A stretch of 64,000 nt of DNA from Aliarcobacter butzleri (GCF_900187115.1 NZ_LT906455.1:2283608-2347607); one strand, 5' to 3'; positions 36,059-46,142 are shown, counted from the stretch's first letter. Program-made: numbers and translations. Notes: generated from the letters alone by a model not told the origin.

Positions 36059-36154
36059 CCCACACCTCCTATATAGTATAAATTTTAGTGCGATTTGTAA
36101 AAAATATTTACTCTTTATTGTACACTAAATATACAAATTGGTATGAGATAGACA

Positions 36155-36195
36155 TAAAAAAAGGTAAGAAAATAATATATCTTCTTACCTTTCTA
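36155..36195 (-). terminator. Intrinsic terminator downstream of typA
   Basis: GGTAAGAA (36163-36170) and TTCTTACC (36182-36189) form an 8-bp stem followed on the minus strand by a long T run. It lies about 90 bases after the typA stop and before the ATP-grasp operon. Confidence 0.75.
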
Positions 36196-36276
36196 AACAA
36201 AATGACAATTTTTTTGTATTAATAATCTTTTTCTTAATGCTTCACTTTCTTAAAAGTTTTACTTAAAAGAAAAAAA

Positions 36277-38091
36277 TTAAGCATTCTTTTCTTTTTTTGC
36301 TGTTCTTTTTCTTACTGTTGGATCAAGTTCTCTTTTTCTAACTCTTACAGAAAGAGGTGTAACTTCAACTAATTCATCATCTTCAATCCACTCTAAAGCA
36401 TTTTCTAAAGACATAAGTCTTGGTGGAATTAATTTAATTGCTTCATCAGCACCACTAGATCTTACGTTTGATTGTTGTTTTCCTTTTATAGGATTTACAT
36501 CTAAATCGTTATCTTTTGCATGTTGCCCAATTACCATTCCGATATATACTTTATCTTGAGGTTTTACGAACATTACTCCTCTATCTTGTAAGTTAAAGAT
36601 TGAGTATGCAAGAGCTTCTCCATTTTCCATAGAAACTAAAGCTCCATATTTTCTTGATTCAACTGTTCCAGAATATGGTCTAAACTCTAAGAATGAGTGG
36701 TTCATAACACCCTCACCTTTTGTTTCTGTTAAAAATTCTGTTCTAATACCAATCAATCCTCTTGCAGGAATTTCAAACTCTAATCTTGTATATCCTTGCC
36801 CCATTGGTACCATATTTGTCATATTAGCTTTTCTTTTTCCAAGTTTTTCAATAATAGCACCTGAGAATTCATCTGGAGTATCAATAACTAAGTGCTCAAA
36901 TGGCTCCATTTTTACACCATTTTCTTCTCTAATGATAACTTCAGGTCTTCCTATACAAAACTCAAAGCCTTCTCTTCTCATATTCTCAGCTAAAATAGTA
37001 ATTTGAAGCTCACCTCTTCCGTTTACTTTAAATTTACCTTCACCAATTTGCTCATAATTCATCGCAATATTAGTGTTCATTTCAGCTTTTAATCTTTCAT
37101 CAATTTTGTTTGAAGTTACAAATTTACCTTCAGTTCCAGCAAGTGGAGAATCATTTACAGCAAAAGTAACAGAAAGTGTTGGTTCTTCAATGTGCATTGG
37201 GTCAAGTGGCATAGGATTTGTTGGATCACATAAAGAATCACCAACATCAATTGTTTCGAATCCAGCAACTGCAACGATATCTCCTGCTCCTGCCGTTTTA
37301 ATTTCAACTCTTTCTAAACCTTTAAATCCAATAAGTTTAGATACTCTTCCTTTTACTTTTTCACCATCTGCTTTACATAATAAAACTGTTTCACCTTGAG
37401 AAATTGTTCCATTAAAAATTCTTGCAATACCAATTTTTCCAATAAAATTATCATAATCAAGTGTAAATACTTGAAGTTGTAAACCATTTTCATCAGCACC
37501 AATTGGTTTTGGAACTTCTTTTAAAATTGTTTCAAATAGCGGTTTTAAATCCATATTTCCATCATTTGCATCAAATCTTGCATATCCATCTCTTGCAGCT
37601 GCATAAATAACTGGGAATTCTAATTGTTCTTCAGTTGCATCCATTTGAGCAAAAAGGTCAAATACCTCATCAACAACTCTATCAGGCTCAGCTGCTGGTT
37701 TATCAATTTTATTTACAACAACGATTGGTCTATGTCCTAAAGATAGTGCTTTTTTAACAACGAATTTTGTTTGTGGCATTACTCCTTCTTGTGCATCAAC
37801 AAGAAGTAAAACAGAGTCAACCATTTTTAAAACCCTCTCAACTTCTCCACCAAAATCGGCGTGTCCCGGAGTGTCAATGATGTTAATTCTTACACCTTCA
37901 TAATCAACTGCTGTATTTTTTGAAAGAATTGTAATCCCTCTTTCTTTTTCAATAGCATTACTATCCATTACTCTTTCTTCTACATTTTGGTGAGATGAAA
38001 ATGTTCCTGATTGTTTTAATAATTCATCAACTAGTGTTGTTTTACCGTGGTCAACGTGTGCAATTACGGCTATGTTTCTAATATCTCTCAT
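36277..38091 (-). CDS. typA: Translational GTPase TypA/BipA
   Basis: 604 residues, full length. G1 is [10 protein letters not shown]3 DTPGHADF and G4 [13 protein letters not shown]-like domains II, III and V follow, with the TypA-specific C-terminal domain (GGDEAI-like [20 protein letters not shown]). BipA binds the ribosome, helps 50S assembly at low temperature and is involved in stress adaptation. It has a basic tail ([10 protein letters not shown]). It stands alone as a single transcription unit. Confidence 0.96.
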   Translation of the reverse strand: MRDIRNIAVIAHVDHGKTTLVDELLKQSGTFSSHQNVEERVMDSNAIEKERGITILSKNTAVDYEGVRINIIDTPGHADFGGEVERVLKMVDSVLLLVDAQEGVMPQTKFVVKKALSLGHRPIVVVNKIDKPAAEPDRVVDEVFDLFAQMDATEEQLEFPVIYAAARDGYARFDANDGNMDLKPLFETILKEVPKPIGADENGLQLQVFTLDYDNFIGKIGIARIFNGTISQGETVLLCKADGEKVKGRVSKLIGFKGLERVEIKTAGAGDIVAVAGFETIDVGDSLCDPTNPMPLDPMHIEEPTLSVTFAVNDSPLAGTEGKFVTSNKIDERLKAEMNTNIAMNYEQIGEGKFKVNGRGELQITILAENMRREGFEFCIGRPEVIIREENGVKMEPFEHLVIDTPDEFSGAIIEKLGKRKANMTNMVPMGQGYTRLEFEIPARGLIGIRTEFLTETKGEGVMNHSFLEFRPYSGTVESRKYGALVSMENGEALAYSIFNLQDRGVMFVKPQDKVYIGMVIGQHAKDNDLDVNPIKGKQQSNVRSSGADEAIKLIPPRLMSLENALEWIEDDELVEVTPLSVRVRKRELDPTVRKRTAKKEKNA

Positions 38092-38360
38092 ATTTCTTCT
38101 TTTTTATATAAAATTTTCGCGGATTTTATCCAAAAAAAACTTAAGTTCTTATAATTGCTTAAAATATGGTTAAACGAACTTTAAAAAATAAAAAGTAAAT
38201 ATTTTTTTACCACTTTAAATATTATTAATTTTATTTTCGATATTATGGACATTTTAGATTTGTGGTACAAATTGACATCTTGACTTCATAGAACTTTCAA
38301 ATATTCAAGCACTGTCTTATAAAAATATCAATTTTAAACTTTTTACTGTTAGGAGAAGAA

Positions 38361-39557
38361 ATGAACTTTTGGCAAAATTTCAAAAGAGATTTTTTAGTTA
38401 AATTTTGGGCACCAATTCCTGCTGTTATTGCACTTGGAGTTTTAAGTGCGTATTATTTTGGAATAACTGGCACTTATTGGGCTGTTACAGGAGAATTTAC
38501 AAGATGGGGTGGTCATTTTTTACAATTATTTAATGTAGATGTATCATCTTGGGGATACTACAAACTTATGAAAATAGATGGGAATATATTTACTAGAGTT
38601 GATGGTGTTATGATTATTGGAATGTTTGCAGGTTGTATTGCTGCTGCATTTTGGGGAAATAATGTAAAGTTCAGACTACCAGTGAATAATATAAGAATTT
38701 GGCAAGCATTAATTGGTGGAATTATTGCAGGATTTGGAGCAAGACTTGGTATGGGTTGTAATTTAGCAAGTTTCTTTACTGGTATTCCTCAATTTAGTTT
38801 TCATGCTTGGGTATTTACAGCGGCAATGATTGTAGGAGTTTATTTTGGAGTAAAATTGGCTATGAGCTCTTTTTTCCAATCAAAAATAAAAATGCAAAAA
38901 GTATCTTGTGCTAAACCTTTAGAACATAATGAAGAAAAAGTTAAAAAATTCTTTACTTTTGGAACAGTTGTTTTTATAGGAATTATTATTTGGGCAACAT
39001 ACTTAATATTTATTGAACAAGCTACAAAACTTGGAATGGCAATGTTATTTGGTAGTGCTTTTGGTTTAGCTATTGCAAAAGCACAAATTTGTTTCACATC
39101 TGCATTTAGAGATATATTCACAACAGGAAGAAGTGAATTAGCAAAAGCTATTATTATAGGTATGGCTGTTGCAACTTTAGGTGTATTTACTTATATTATG
39201 ATGGGACAACCTCCAAAAATATTTTGGACTGGACCAAATGTAATTATTGGTGGATTTTTATTTGGATTTGGAATTGTTCTTGCTGGTGGTTGTGAATGTG
39301 GATGGATGTATAGAGCAGTAGAAGGACAAGTTCATTTTTGGATAGTTGGAATTGGAAATATTATAGGAGCTACTCTTTTAGCCTTTGTTTGGGATGATAT
39401 TTCACCTGTACTAGCTACATCTTGGCCAAAAATAAATCTACTTCAAGAATTTGGAAATTATGGTGGTTTATTTATAAATTACGGATTATTATTAATCTTC
39501 TTTATAGTTATTTTAGTATTAGAAAAAAGATACCTAAATAAATCAAGAAATAGATAA
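38361..39557 (+). CDS. yedE: YedE family inner membrane transporter (YeeE/YedE)
   Basis: A 398-residue polytopic protein nearly colinear with E. coli YedE, including KFWAPIPAVIALGVLSAYYF, GTYWAVTGEFTRWGGH and the cysteine motifs GARLGMGCNLASF, AKAQICFTSAFRD and LAGGCECGWMYRA. YeeE/YedE proteins move thiosulfate or related sulfur/selenium compounds through a path of conserved cysteines; the YedE-YedF pair has been proposed to act in selenium handling. The ATG follows TAGGAGAAGAA. The TusA-like gene follows ten bases downstream. Confidence 0.9.
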   Translation: MNFWQNFKRDFLVKFWAPIPAVIALGVLSAYYFGITGTYWAVTGEFTRWGGHFLQLFNVDVSSWGYYKLMKIDGNIFTRVDGVMIIGMFAGCIAAAFWGNNVKFRLPVNNIRIWQALIGGIIAGFGARLGMGCNLASFFTGIPQFSFHAWVFTAAMIVGVYFGVKLAMSSFFQSKIKMQKVSCAKPLEHNEEKVKKFFTFGTVVFIGIIIWATYLIFIEQATKLGMAMLFGSAFGLAIAKAQICFTSAFRDIFTTGRSELAKAIIIGMAVATLGVFTYIMMGQPPKIFWTGPNVIIGGFLFGFGIVLAGGCECGWMYRAVEGQVHFWIVGIGNIIGATLLAFVWDDISPVLATSWPKINLLQEFGNYGGLFINYGLLLIFFIVILVLEKRYLNKSRNR

Positions 39558-39567
39558 AGGAAATATT

Positions 39568-39807
39568 ATGAACAAAGATAAAATTATTCCAGATTATAGA
39601 ATAGATATGCAAGGTGAACCTTGTCCATATCCTGCAATAAATACTCTTGAAGCAATGAAAGAGTTAAAAGATGGTGAAATATTAGAAGTTATTAGTGACT
39701 GCCCGCAAAGTATAAATAATATTCCAGCAGATGCTAAAAATCACGGTTATAAAGTTTTACTAATAGATAGTGATGGTCCAACAATTAGATACATCATACA
39801 AAAATAG
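39568..39807 (+). CDS. yedF: TusA-like sulfur carrier (YedF)
   Basis: 79 residues with the TusA/SirA signature MQGEPCPYPAINTLEAMKEL, in which the Cys of CPYP carries persulfide. It continues with the typical LEVISDCPQSINNIPADA. It is cytosolic and would receive or pass on sulfur (or selenium) imported by YedE. The pairing with YedE is the same as in E. coli. A second Cys in DCPQS is also characteristic of the YedF subgroup. Confidence 0.9.
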   Translation: MNKDKIIPDYRIDMQGEPCPYPAINTLEAMKELKDGEILEVISDCPQSINNIPADAKNHGYKVLLIDSDGPTIRYIIQK

Positions 39808-39815
39808 ACTATAAA

Positions 39816-39843
39816 CTAAAAGAGGAAATCAATTCTCTTTTAG
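39816..39843. terminator. Hairpin between convergent yedF and the iron operon
   Basis: CTAAAAGAG (39816-39824) pairs with CTCTTTTAG (39835-39843). The right arm overlaps the end of the minus-strand gene ending at 39829. T runs are weak, so termination efficiency is uncertain. Confidence 0.5.
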
Positions 39844-40317
39844 CTGTTGTAAAATCTTATTTGTATTTTTATTACTAAAATAAATAGCCATTGCAAATAA
39901 TATTAAACACAATACAAAAAACACTATTGTTATTAAATCCCATTCATTATTTGCATTTTGTGCTACTGATAATTTCTTTGTAGAATCATTCTTACTTTTT
40001 AATTCTTCTTTAAACCCTTCTAATGGAGCTATTCCCTCTTTTACTATTGTATGTCCTGGTCCTCCATCAAGAACTACTTGATATGGCTCTTTTGGAATAG
40101 TAATAGTAAGTTCACTTGCTTCTGGTAGTCTCTCTTTATACAACACATCTCCACTTATTAAAGATTCTACTCTTACTAATGCTCCTGCTGCATCTTCTCC
40201 TGTACTAAATTCTCCGATTACTGTTATTGTATTATCTTTATTATCTATTACATTCATTATCAAATTATGTGCAAATAAGCTAACACTTAAACTCAAAAAT
40301 ATAATTGCTTTTTTCAT
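39829..40317 (-). CDS. Unrecognised exported protein with C-terminal membrane anchor, in iron uptake operon
   Basis: 162 residues: signal peptide (KAIIFLSLSVSLFA), mature start HNLIMNVIDNKDNTITVIG, a beta-rich periplasmic domain of about 95 residues with ALVRVESLISGDVLYKERLP, and a C-terminal membrane helix (about 130-150) with a basic end. The His at the new N-terminus and the small Ig-like domain recall a shortened DUF4198/CbiK-like metal-binding protein, but I do not recognise it firmly. It is the last gene downstream of the FecA-like receptor, PepSY and DUF3649-like genes, which suggests a role in periplasmic iron handling. Confidence 0.6.
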   Translation of the reverse strand: MKKAIIFLSLSVSLFAHNLIMNVIDNKDNTITVIGEFSTGEDAAGALVRVESLISGDVLYKERLPEASELTITIPKEPYQVVLDGGPGHTIVKEGIAPLEGFKEELKSKNDSTKKLSVAQNANNEWDLITIVFFVLCLILFAMAIYFSNKNTNKILQQLKEN

Positions 40318-40326
40318 TTTCTATCC

Positions 40327-40632
40327 TTAAATATTATAAAGTATTATTAGTAATATTCCAAATATTATACTTGGAACAATAGTTCTTAAAAGTGCTATAT
40401 ATCTACTAGAACTTAAACTTATCCAAAGAGATATAAAAGCCCAAAGCAATGCACTCATTATTATAGAAAATAGTGCTAAATCATTTAACCTCAATGGTAT
40501 AATCATAGTAAAAATTGCCATCACAGAATAAGAGATAAACAGTCCACCAAATATTGCACAAATAGTTCTAAATAAACCTATTTTTTTTCCACTATTTTCT
40601 GGTATTTTTAATTTTTGAATTAAATCTTTCAT
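40327..40632 (-). CDS. Small membrane protein, DUF3649-like
   Basis: 101 residues with three membrane helices (about 23-46, 51-72, 80-100), starting with a soluble KDLIQKLKIPENSGKKIG segment. Size, topology, the FGGLFISYSVMA helix and the position next to a PepSY protein and a siderophore receptor fit the DUF3649 proteins of iron-uptake operons. The start overlaps the PepSY stop by four bases. Biochemical function is unknown. Confidence 0.6.
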   Translation of the reverse strand: MKDLIQKLKIPENSGKKIGLFRTICAIFGGLFISYSVMAIFTMIIPLRLNDLALFSIIMSALLWAFISLWISLSSSRYIALLRTIVPSIIFGILLIILYNI

Positions 40633-42215
40633 TTAACACCTCTTGAAGTCCAAAAAGCTTGGATTTTTTCTCTATTAGTTGGTAACTTTTTAGCAATAAT
40701 TAGTAAAATCAAACCAAAAATAAAAAGTCCTATATCAGTACCTAAAACTGTATAAACCTCTTGATTCCAAAGTTTTATAGGAGAAAAACCACTATTTATA
40801 AAATGAACAATTGGACTTAAAATAAATAATATTCCACCAAGATATAAAAACTCTTTTGCCGTTTTATAAGAATTAAGTTTATAAAAAGAATAAGTAAATG
40901 TTCCTACCCAAAAAGTTGCAAAAAGACCTTGTTGAATTAAACTTTTATTTTCCATATCAAAAGGAAGTATCCATTGTAAAAAGAATAATAATCCAGTTGC
41001 AGGAATAACACCAATCATAACTGCAAGAGAAAGTTTTCCAAAGCCTTGATAAACTGGAATATTTAAAGGAAACTTTCTAGCCCTTTTTTCAAGATATAAT
41101 AGATTCCCAAAACCTATTGCTAAAATAGTTGTAATCATAAGAAAAGCCACAAATAACCTAGTTAAATCATCTACACTAAACAATAAGTGAATATAAACCA
41201 TAGCATCATAAAACATAGAACCCCAATTTTTATCCATTACTTTTTGTTCATATATCAAGCTTCCATCAACTGCGCTTAAAATCACATTTGGTCTATTTGT
41301 AATTCCATTTAAAAATGGGATATATGGATTATAACCTTCAAATTTTATCATTGCATTAGAATCACTCCAATTTGTAAGTTTAATTCTATAAAAATTAATC
41401 TCTGGAGCTATACTTTGAGCTTTTTTAAATAGTTCATTTATAGAAAGCATCTCTACATTGTCATTTTTTTTCTCTTTTTTGGGTTCAGGTAGATTATAAA
41501 CGGGACTAATCAATTTAAAAGGTTCATAAATCTCTCCTTTTGTAACAACATAAGCCATTGCTGGAGCAAATTTTTTACCAAGATTAAAAAAAGCTCCGGT
41601 TATTGTAATAATAATAAATGGTAACATAGTCCAAAGAAGAATTTTTCTATGCCATTTAGAAAATGTTCCTGTTTGACTAGTTGTACTATTTTTGTATTTT
41701 AATGTTAAGATTTGATATAAACCACCTATCATTAAAATGATACAGGCAACAGCCATAATTCCAAAAATATACCAACCAAATTCTCCAAATGGTCTTCCAT
41801 AATGCATATAATTTAAAAACTTTGCAAGTTCAAAAACTTTACTCTCTTCTTTTATTTCTAAAGAAGTATTTGGGTCAAAAACTTTTGGTGCAACAAATTG
41901 TGTTGATATTTTTAAAGTTGGGTCTTTCATATAACCAGGAAGTGTTATAGTTATTGGTTTAGTTTTTGGAAAATCAGAATCATTTAAAACTTTATCTACC
42001 ATTTTTGTATAATCAATATTTGATACATCAACAATTTTAAGATGTCGTGAAGGATTTTCCCAGTTTTCTATATATGGAAGCATTATTGCAAAAATCCCAA
42101 AAAATAGTGCTGTGTACATTAAAAAGGAAAAACTAATCCCAAGTGCTATATGTACTCTTTGAAGTCTTTGATTAAATAGTTTTTTTTCTTCTTGTTTTGT
42201 TAATTGTTTTATCAT
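40629..42215 (-). CDS. PepSY-associated membrane protein (PiuB/FoxB-like)
   Basis: 528 residues. Four core membrane helices carry conserved histidines (LQRVHIALGISFSF, MHYGRPFGEFGWYI, FSKWHRKILLWTML, VYIHLLFSVDDLTRLF), with periplasmic PepSY-like loops between, and three further C-terminal helices. Related proteins (PiuB, FoxB, FegB) lie in siderophore operons and are thought to reduce or release iron from siderophores at the inner membrane. It lies 49 bases after the receptor gene and beyond a terminator, so its expression may be lower than that of the receptor. Confidence 0.82.
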   Translation of the reverse strand: MIKQLTKQEEKKLFNQRLQRVHIALGISFSFLMYTALFFGIFAIMLPYIENWENPSRHLKIVDVSNIDYTKMVDKVLNDSDFPKTKPITITLPGYMKDPTLKISTQFVAPKVFDPNTSLEIKEESKVFELAKFLNYMHYGRPFGEFGWYIFGIMAVACIILMIGGLYQILTLKYKNSTTSQTGTFSKWHRKILLWTMLPFIIITITGAFFNLGKKFAPAMAYVVTKGEIYEPFKLISPVYNLPEPKKEKKNDNVEMLSINELFKKAQSIAPEINFYRIKLTNWSDSNAMIKFEGYNPYIPFLNGITNRPNVILSAVDGSLIYEQKVMDKNWGSMFYDAMVYIHLLFSVDDLTRLFVAFLMITTILAIGFGNLLYLEKRARKFPLNIPVYQGFGKLSLAVMIGVIPATGLLFFLQWILPFDMENKSLIQQGLFATFWVGTFTYSFYKLNSYKTAKEFLYLGGILFILSPIVHFINSGFSPIKLWNQEVYTVLGTDIGLFIFGLILLIIAKKLPTNREKIQAFWTSRGVK

Positions 42216-42227
42216 TGTCTTTCCTAA

Positions 42228-42256
42228 TAAAAAAGGATTTTTTAATCCTTTTTTAT
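42228..42256 (-). terminator. Terminator between the FecA-like receptor and PepSY genes
   Basis: AAAAAGGATT / AATCCTTTTT (stem core GGATT 42235-42239 and AATCC 42244-42248) is flanked by A and T runs on both sides. It would attenuate transcription from the receptor gene into the PepSY operon. Confidence 0.65.
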
Positions 42257-42264
42257 TTTATTAT

Positions 42265-44613
42265 TTAGAATTTATAATTTAGAGATAAAGTATAATTTCT
42301 TTCAGCACCCCAAGTTTGAGAACCAACAGTATTTAAAACATACTCTTCATCAAAAATATTATTAGCATTTAAAATAACACTGAAATCTTTTTTGATATCA
42401 TATTTTGCCATTGCATTTACTACAGTATAAGCTTCTTGTTTATTCAAATTATTTGTTGAGCTATGAATTTCACTTTGCCAATTTAATCCACCACCAAGAG
42501 TTAATTTGTTGTATTTATAAGTAGTAAAGAATTTAAGTGTTTGCTTAGGTACAGAACCTGAATTTAATCTATCTCCATTTTGGTCTTTTGCATCTGTGTA
42601 TGTATATCCACCTGTCATATCCCAATTTGGTAAAATTTCTCCACCAATAGTTAAATCCCATCCTTTCATCTCTACACCATCAACACTTTTAGAAGCCGTA
42701 TTACCCTCTGGAGTTAGATTTGGAGCATCTGTAACAGCTAAATTATCTTGTTTTGTTATAAAGTAAGCAATACTACTATTTAATTTTCCATCATAAAACT
42801 CTGAATTTATACCAAATTCAACTGTATTTCCCTCTTCTGGTTCAAGATAATTACCACTTGTATCTTTGGCACTAGAAGTTGGATTAAAGATAGATGTATA
42901 ACTAGCATAAGTAGCAAAATTCTCATTTATATCATATACTAAACCTAAATATGGAGTAACTTCCCCATTATATTTTTGTTCTTGTTCTGTTGATGTTCCT
43001 TTATTGTTTACTCTTTCAAAATTAGATATTCTACTTCCTAAAATTAAATGTAAAGGATCAGACAATTCAAGATTTAAAGCAGTAAAAGCACCAATTTGCT
43101 TTTCATCAAAAACATACCTACTTGTTGCTTTAGGTAATACTGGTTTATTTGCTATATGTCCATTCCAACCATCTATATCAACACTAAAAGCTTTTCTAAC
43201 CTCTGCAGGATCATCTGTTTTAGATTGATGCCCATTTACTCCAAAAGATAACTTATGTTCTCTTCCAAATGCATTAAAATCTCCATTTGCATATAAATCA
43301 ATCGAGTGAGTATCAGGATTTCTTTCTACGTATCCCATCTGTCCACCCATTTTTCCAGTAATATAAGAAAAAGAGCTTGAACCAGCAACAGCATAAAGTC
43401 TCTCTGTTTCTGTTTTCGTATATGAATAATTTGCAGATGCTTTCCAATCATTATTAAAATAATGTTCTAAACCTAAAGATAAATTTAACCTTTCTATATT
43501 AGTGTATGTAAAATCTGCAGCAGCATTATCATGTCTTCCAAAAGTTGTCTGTTTTTGTGATATAGGGTCAGTTGTCACCGAGCTAAATCCATGAGGGGAA
43601 GCATTGTCTACATCTGTTTTTTGATATGTGATAGATGTTGTTAAAAGTGTATTATCTGACAAATTAAAATCTAGTGCACTATATAATAAACTATTTTCTT
43701 TATTATATCTATCTTGTTGGCTCCCTCCATCACTATAAGAAGTAACTAATCTCCCTCTTATACTATCATCTTGATTTAATCCACCAGATATATCAAGTGT
43801 TCCTTTGTATGTATCCCAACTTCCATAAGATATTTTCGCATCTCCTTGAAAATCTTTTGTTGGTTTTTTTCTTACATAATTTATACTAGCACTTGGATTT
43901 CCTGCTCCATTTGTAAGTCCAGTTGAACCTCTTATAATTTCAATTCTTTCATAAATAGCAGTATCTTCTAGCCCCACAAAACCATTAAATCTACCAATAT
44001 TGATTTCAGATGAAGGTAAACCATCTCTTTGAAAATTAGTAATTGTTGTTCCTCTTGCATAATAAGAAGTATATCCTGCTCCAAATTGTCCCATTTGACT
44101 TATCGTTACACCAGGAGTTTGAGTTAAAACCTCATTTAAATCTTGAAGATTTTGCTCTTGTATTTGTTTTTGAGTAATAACTGTAACTGATTGAGGAGTT
44201 TCTTTTAAAGACAAATCAAGTTTTGCGGCACTACTTGTCTCTTTTATCGTATATGAATTTGAAGCTGTAGAATAAGTTTCATTTACAGAAACTTCTTCCA
44301 AAACAGAACCTTTGCCTAAAATATCCTTTTTTTTGATAATAATTGTATTATCTTTGATTACTGCTTCAAGATTTGTACCTTTTAATACCTCTTTTAAAGC
44401 ATTTTCAATACCTTCAATATTTTCTATTTTAGAAACTTTTTTCCCCTCTAAAATTCTTGTGTCAACTAAGTATGTCATATTTGACGTTTTTGAAATAGTT
44501 TTTATAGCATTCTCAAGAGTTCCACTTTCTATATTAAATTCTGCTGCAAAAAGCGAAGAACTTAAAATAATAGAAAGTGAAGTAGATATTGCTATTCTTT
44601 TAGAAAAATTCAT
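42265..44613 (-). CDS. TonB-dependent siderophore receptor with STN signalling domain (FecA-like)
   Basis: 782 residues. After the signal peptide a secretin/TonB N-terminal (STN) domain spans about residues 25-100 (FNIESGTLENAIKTISKTS to DNTIIIKKK). A linker, the plug (QNLQDLNEVLTQTPGV, EIIRGSTGLTNGAGNPSASI) and a barrel ending YTLSLNYKF follow. The STN domain touches FecR-type anti-sigma proteins to signal ligand binding. The fecR- and fecI-like genes directly upstream complete the classic surface-signalling trio. A near-palindromic Fur box precedes it. The siderophore is not predictable. Confidence 0.92.
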   Translation of the reverse strand: MNFSKRIAISTSLSIILSSSLFAAEFNIESGTLENAIKTISKTSNMTYLVDTRILEGKKVSKIENIEGIENALKEVLKGTNLEAVIKDNTIIIKKKDILGKGSVLEEVSVNETYSTASNSYTIKETSSAAKLDLSLKETPQSVTVITQKQIQEQNLQDLNEVLTQTPGVTISQMGQFGAGYTSYYARGTTITNFQRDGLPSSEINIGRFNGFVGLEDTAIYERIEIIRGSTGLTNGAGNPSASINYVRKKPTKDFQGDAKISYGSWDTYKGTLDISGGLNQDDSIRGRLVTSYSDGGSQQDRYNKENSLLYSALDFNLSDNTLLTTSITYQKTDVDNASPHGFSSVTTDPISQKQTTFGRHDNAAADFTYTNIERLNLSLGLEHYFNNDWKASANYSYTKTETERLYAVAGSSSFSYITGKMGGQMGYVERNPDTHSIDLYANGDFNAFGREHKLSFGVNGHQSKTDDPAEVRKAFSVDIDGWNGHIANKPVLPKATSRYVFDEKQIGAFTALNLELSDPLHLILGSRISNFERVNNKGTSTEQEQKYNGEVTPYLGLVYDINENFATYASYTSIFNPTSSAKDTSGNYLEPEEGNTVEFGINSEFYDGKLNSSIAYFITKQDNLAVTDAPNLTPEGNTASKSVDGVEMKGWDLTIGGEILPNWDMTGGYTYTDAKDQNGDRLNSGSVPKQTLKFFTTYKYNKLTLGGGLNWQSEIHSSTNNLNKQEAYTVVNAMAKYDIKKDFSVILNANNIFDEEYVLNTVGSQTWGAERNYTLSLNYKF

Positions 44614-44635
44614 ATTTGCTTCCTTTTTTATATCT

Positions 44636-44654
44636 ATTAATTATGAGAATTAAT
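44636..44654. promoter_or_regulatory. Candidate Fur box upstream of the FecA-like receptor
   Basis: ATTAATTATGAGAATTAAT matches its reverse complement at 16 of 18 non-central positions and contains the TGAGAAT half-site of the Fur 7-1-7 consensus. It lies 23 bases upstream of the receptor ATG, where bound Fur would block transcription. Confidence 0.55.
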
Positions 44655-44711
44655 CTCTATAATGGAAGTCTTTAAAAATGAAAATTCCTGACAAAATTTT
44701 TAAATAAATTT

Positions 44712-45659
44712 TTAATCTTTTAGAATTACCCTATTTTCTGGTATTTGTTCAACTTTTATAGGATAAATTAAAGGTAATAAATTTACAAATTTATCAAATT
44801 CATTTATATTAAATTCACCAGTTATTGGAAATTTATCATTTTTTACTAATATTAATTCTATATTTTTATTACTATATTTTGAAAATTCATTTATTACTTC
44901 AAATAAAGGTGTTTGATGAAAAATCAAGTTTCCACTTTGCCAAGAAGCCATTTTATCAACAGATACTTTTCCTAGTTTTTCTATTTTTCCATCATTTTTT
45001 ATCTCTAAAACATCACCTTTTTTAAGTTGAGTTATTTTTAAATCACTATGATTTATATCTACAATTCCTTCTAAAACAGATATATTAACTCTATCTTGTT
45101 TTTTATTTACTTCAAATTTCGTTCCTACAACTTTTACAAAAATATCATCGCTTTTTACAAAAAATGGTTTTTGTTTATTTGGACTTACTTCAAACAAAGC
45201 TTTTCCTTTTTCTAAAAAAACTTCTCTTTTATTTTTTGAATATGCCACTTTTATATTTGTTTTTGCATCAAGAGTTATTTTTGAATTATCTGGCATTAAA
45301 ATATCTTGAATTATTTTATTTTCACTATATATATTTTGAGAAAAATTATCTTTAAAATATAAAACATATACAAATATAACTATCAAAAAACAGGCTGCAA
45401 ATGGAGTTATAATTTTGATTTTATTTAAAAACTTTTCTCTTCTTAATTCTTCTTTTACTCTTGTTGTTAACTCTTTTTTACACTCTTTTGAGAGATTTGA
45501 GAACATTTGTCTAAATCTTTTTTCTTCTTCAAAAATTCTTTGATGTTCTTCATTATTTATCCAAGACAAAAACTCTTTATTTAAATAGATATTTTGTCCT
45601 TCTTGAAAACAACTCAACCAATATCTTGCTTTTTCTAATATAATATTTTTATTTGGCAT
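44712..45659 (-). CDS. FecR family anti-sigma / sigma regulator
   Basis: 315 residues. The cytoplasmic N-terminus opens with the FecR DUF4880-type segment (KARYWLSCFQEGQNIYLNKEFLSWINNEEH). One membrane helix (about 91-107) and a periplasmic FecR domain follow (LPDNSKITLDAKTNIKVAYS-like core, VFLEKGKALFEVSPNK, FFVKSDDIFVKVVGTKFEV). The C-terminal STN-like domain (NLIFHQTPLFEVINEFSKYS) contacts the receptor. It overlaps the sigma factor gene by 11 bases. It relays occupation of the receptor to FecI. Confidence 0.9.
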   Translation of the reverse strand: MPNKNIILEKARYWLSCFQEGQNIYLNKEFLSWINNEEHQRIFEEEKRFRQMFSNLSKECKKELTTRVKEELRREKFLNKIKIITPFAACFLIVIFVYVLYFKDNFSQNIYSENKIIQDILMPDNSKITLDAKTNIKVAYSKNKREVFLEKGKALFEVSPNKQKPFFVKSDDIFVKVVGTKFEVNKKQDRVNISVLEGIVDINHSDLKITQLKKGDVLEIKNDGKIEKLGKVSVDKMASWQSGNLIFHQTPLFEVINEFSKYSNKNIELILVKNDKFPITGEFNINEFDKFVNLLPLIYPIKVEQIPENRVILKD

Positions 45660-46128
45660 TGTTTTCTTCTTTAATTAAATTCTCTTTTATTTGATTACTT
45701 GCTCTACTTATATGTTGTTCAACAGCATTTAAAGATATTCCCATAAGCTCAGCTACTTCTTCTCTTGTATAACCATCAACTATGTGCAAAGTAAATGCTT
45801 GTCTTCTTTTTTTAGGTAAATTATCTAAACTTTTCATTAATAACATAACTTCTTCATCTTTTATTATATTTTCTTCTGTTGTATTACTATTATCTGTATA
45901 CTCTTCTTCATCAAAACTTATTTTATTTATTTTATTTTTCTCTTTGTATAAATCAAACATTACATTCTTAGCAATCCTATATAACAAAGCTCTTTCATTT
46001 TCTATCTGATTTAAATCAGCACTTTTTATAGCTCTTGCGAAAGTCTCTTGAGTAACATCATGGGCTAAATCTTTGTCAAAAATATTTTTCTTTATATATT
46101 GAAAAATTTCTTTATAATAATCTATCAT
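45649..46128 (-). CDS. FecI-like ECF sigma factor
   Basis: About 159 residues from ATG 46128. Region 2 contains DLAHDVTQETFARAI and NERALLYRIAKNVMFDLYKE; region 4 contains LPKKRRQAFTLHIVDGYTREEVAELMGISLNAVEQHISRA. This fits the iron-starvation group of ECF factors. A TTG ten codons upstream is possible but sits in an AT-rich promoter region and has no ribosome site. It directs transcription of the receptor operon after the FecR signal. Confidence 0.92.
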   Translation of the reverse strand: MIDYYKEIFQYIKKNIFDKDLAHDVTQETFARAIKSADLNQIENERALLYRIAKNVMFDLYKEKNKINKISFDEEEYTDNSNTTEENIIKDEEVMLLMKSLDNLPKKRRQAFTLHIVDGYTREEVAELMGISLNAVEQHISRASNQIKENLIKEENNAK

Positions 46129-46142
46129 TTTTAAATCATTTC

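Noticed and set aside
37073..37399. Plus-strand frame of 108 codons within typA
   Set aside because: Antisense to a strongly conserved GTPase and without its own expression signals.
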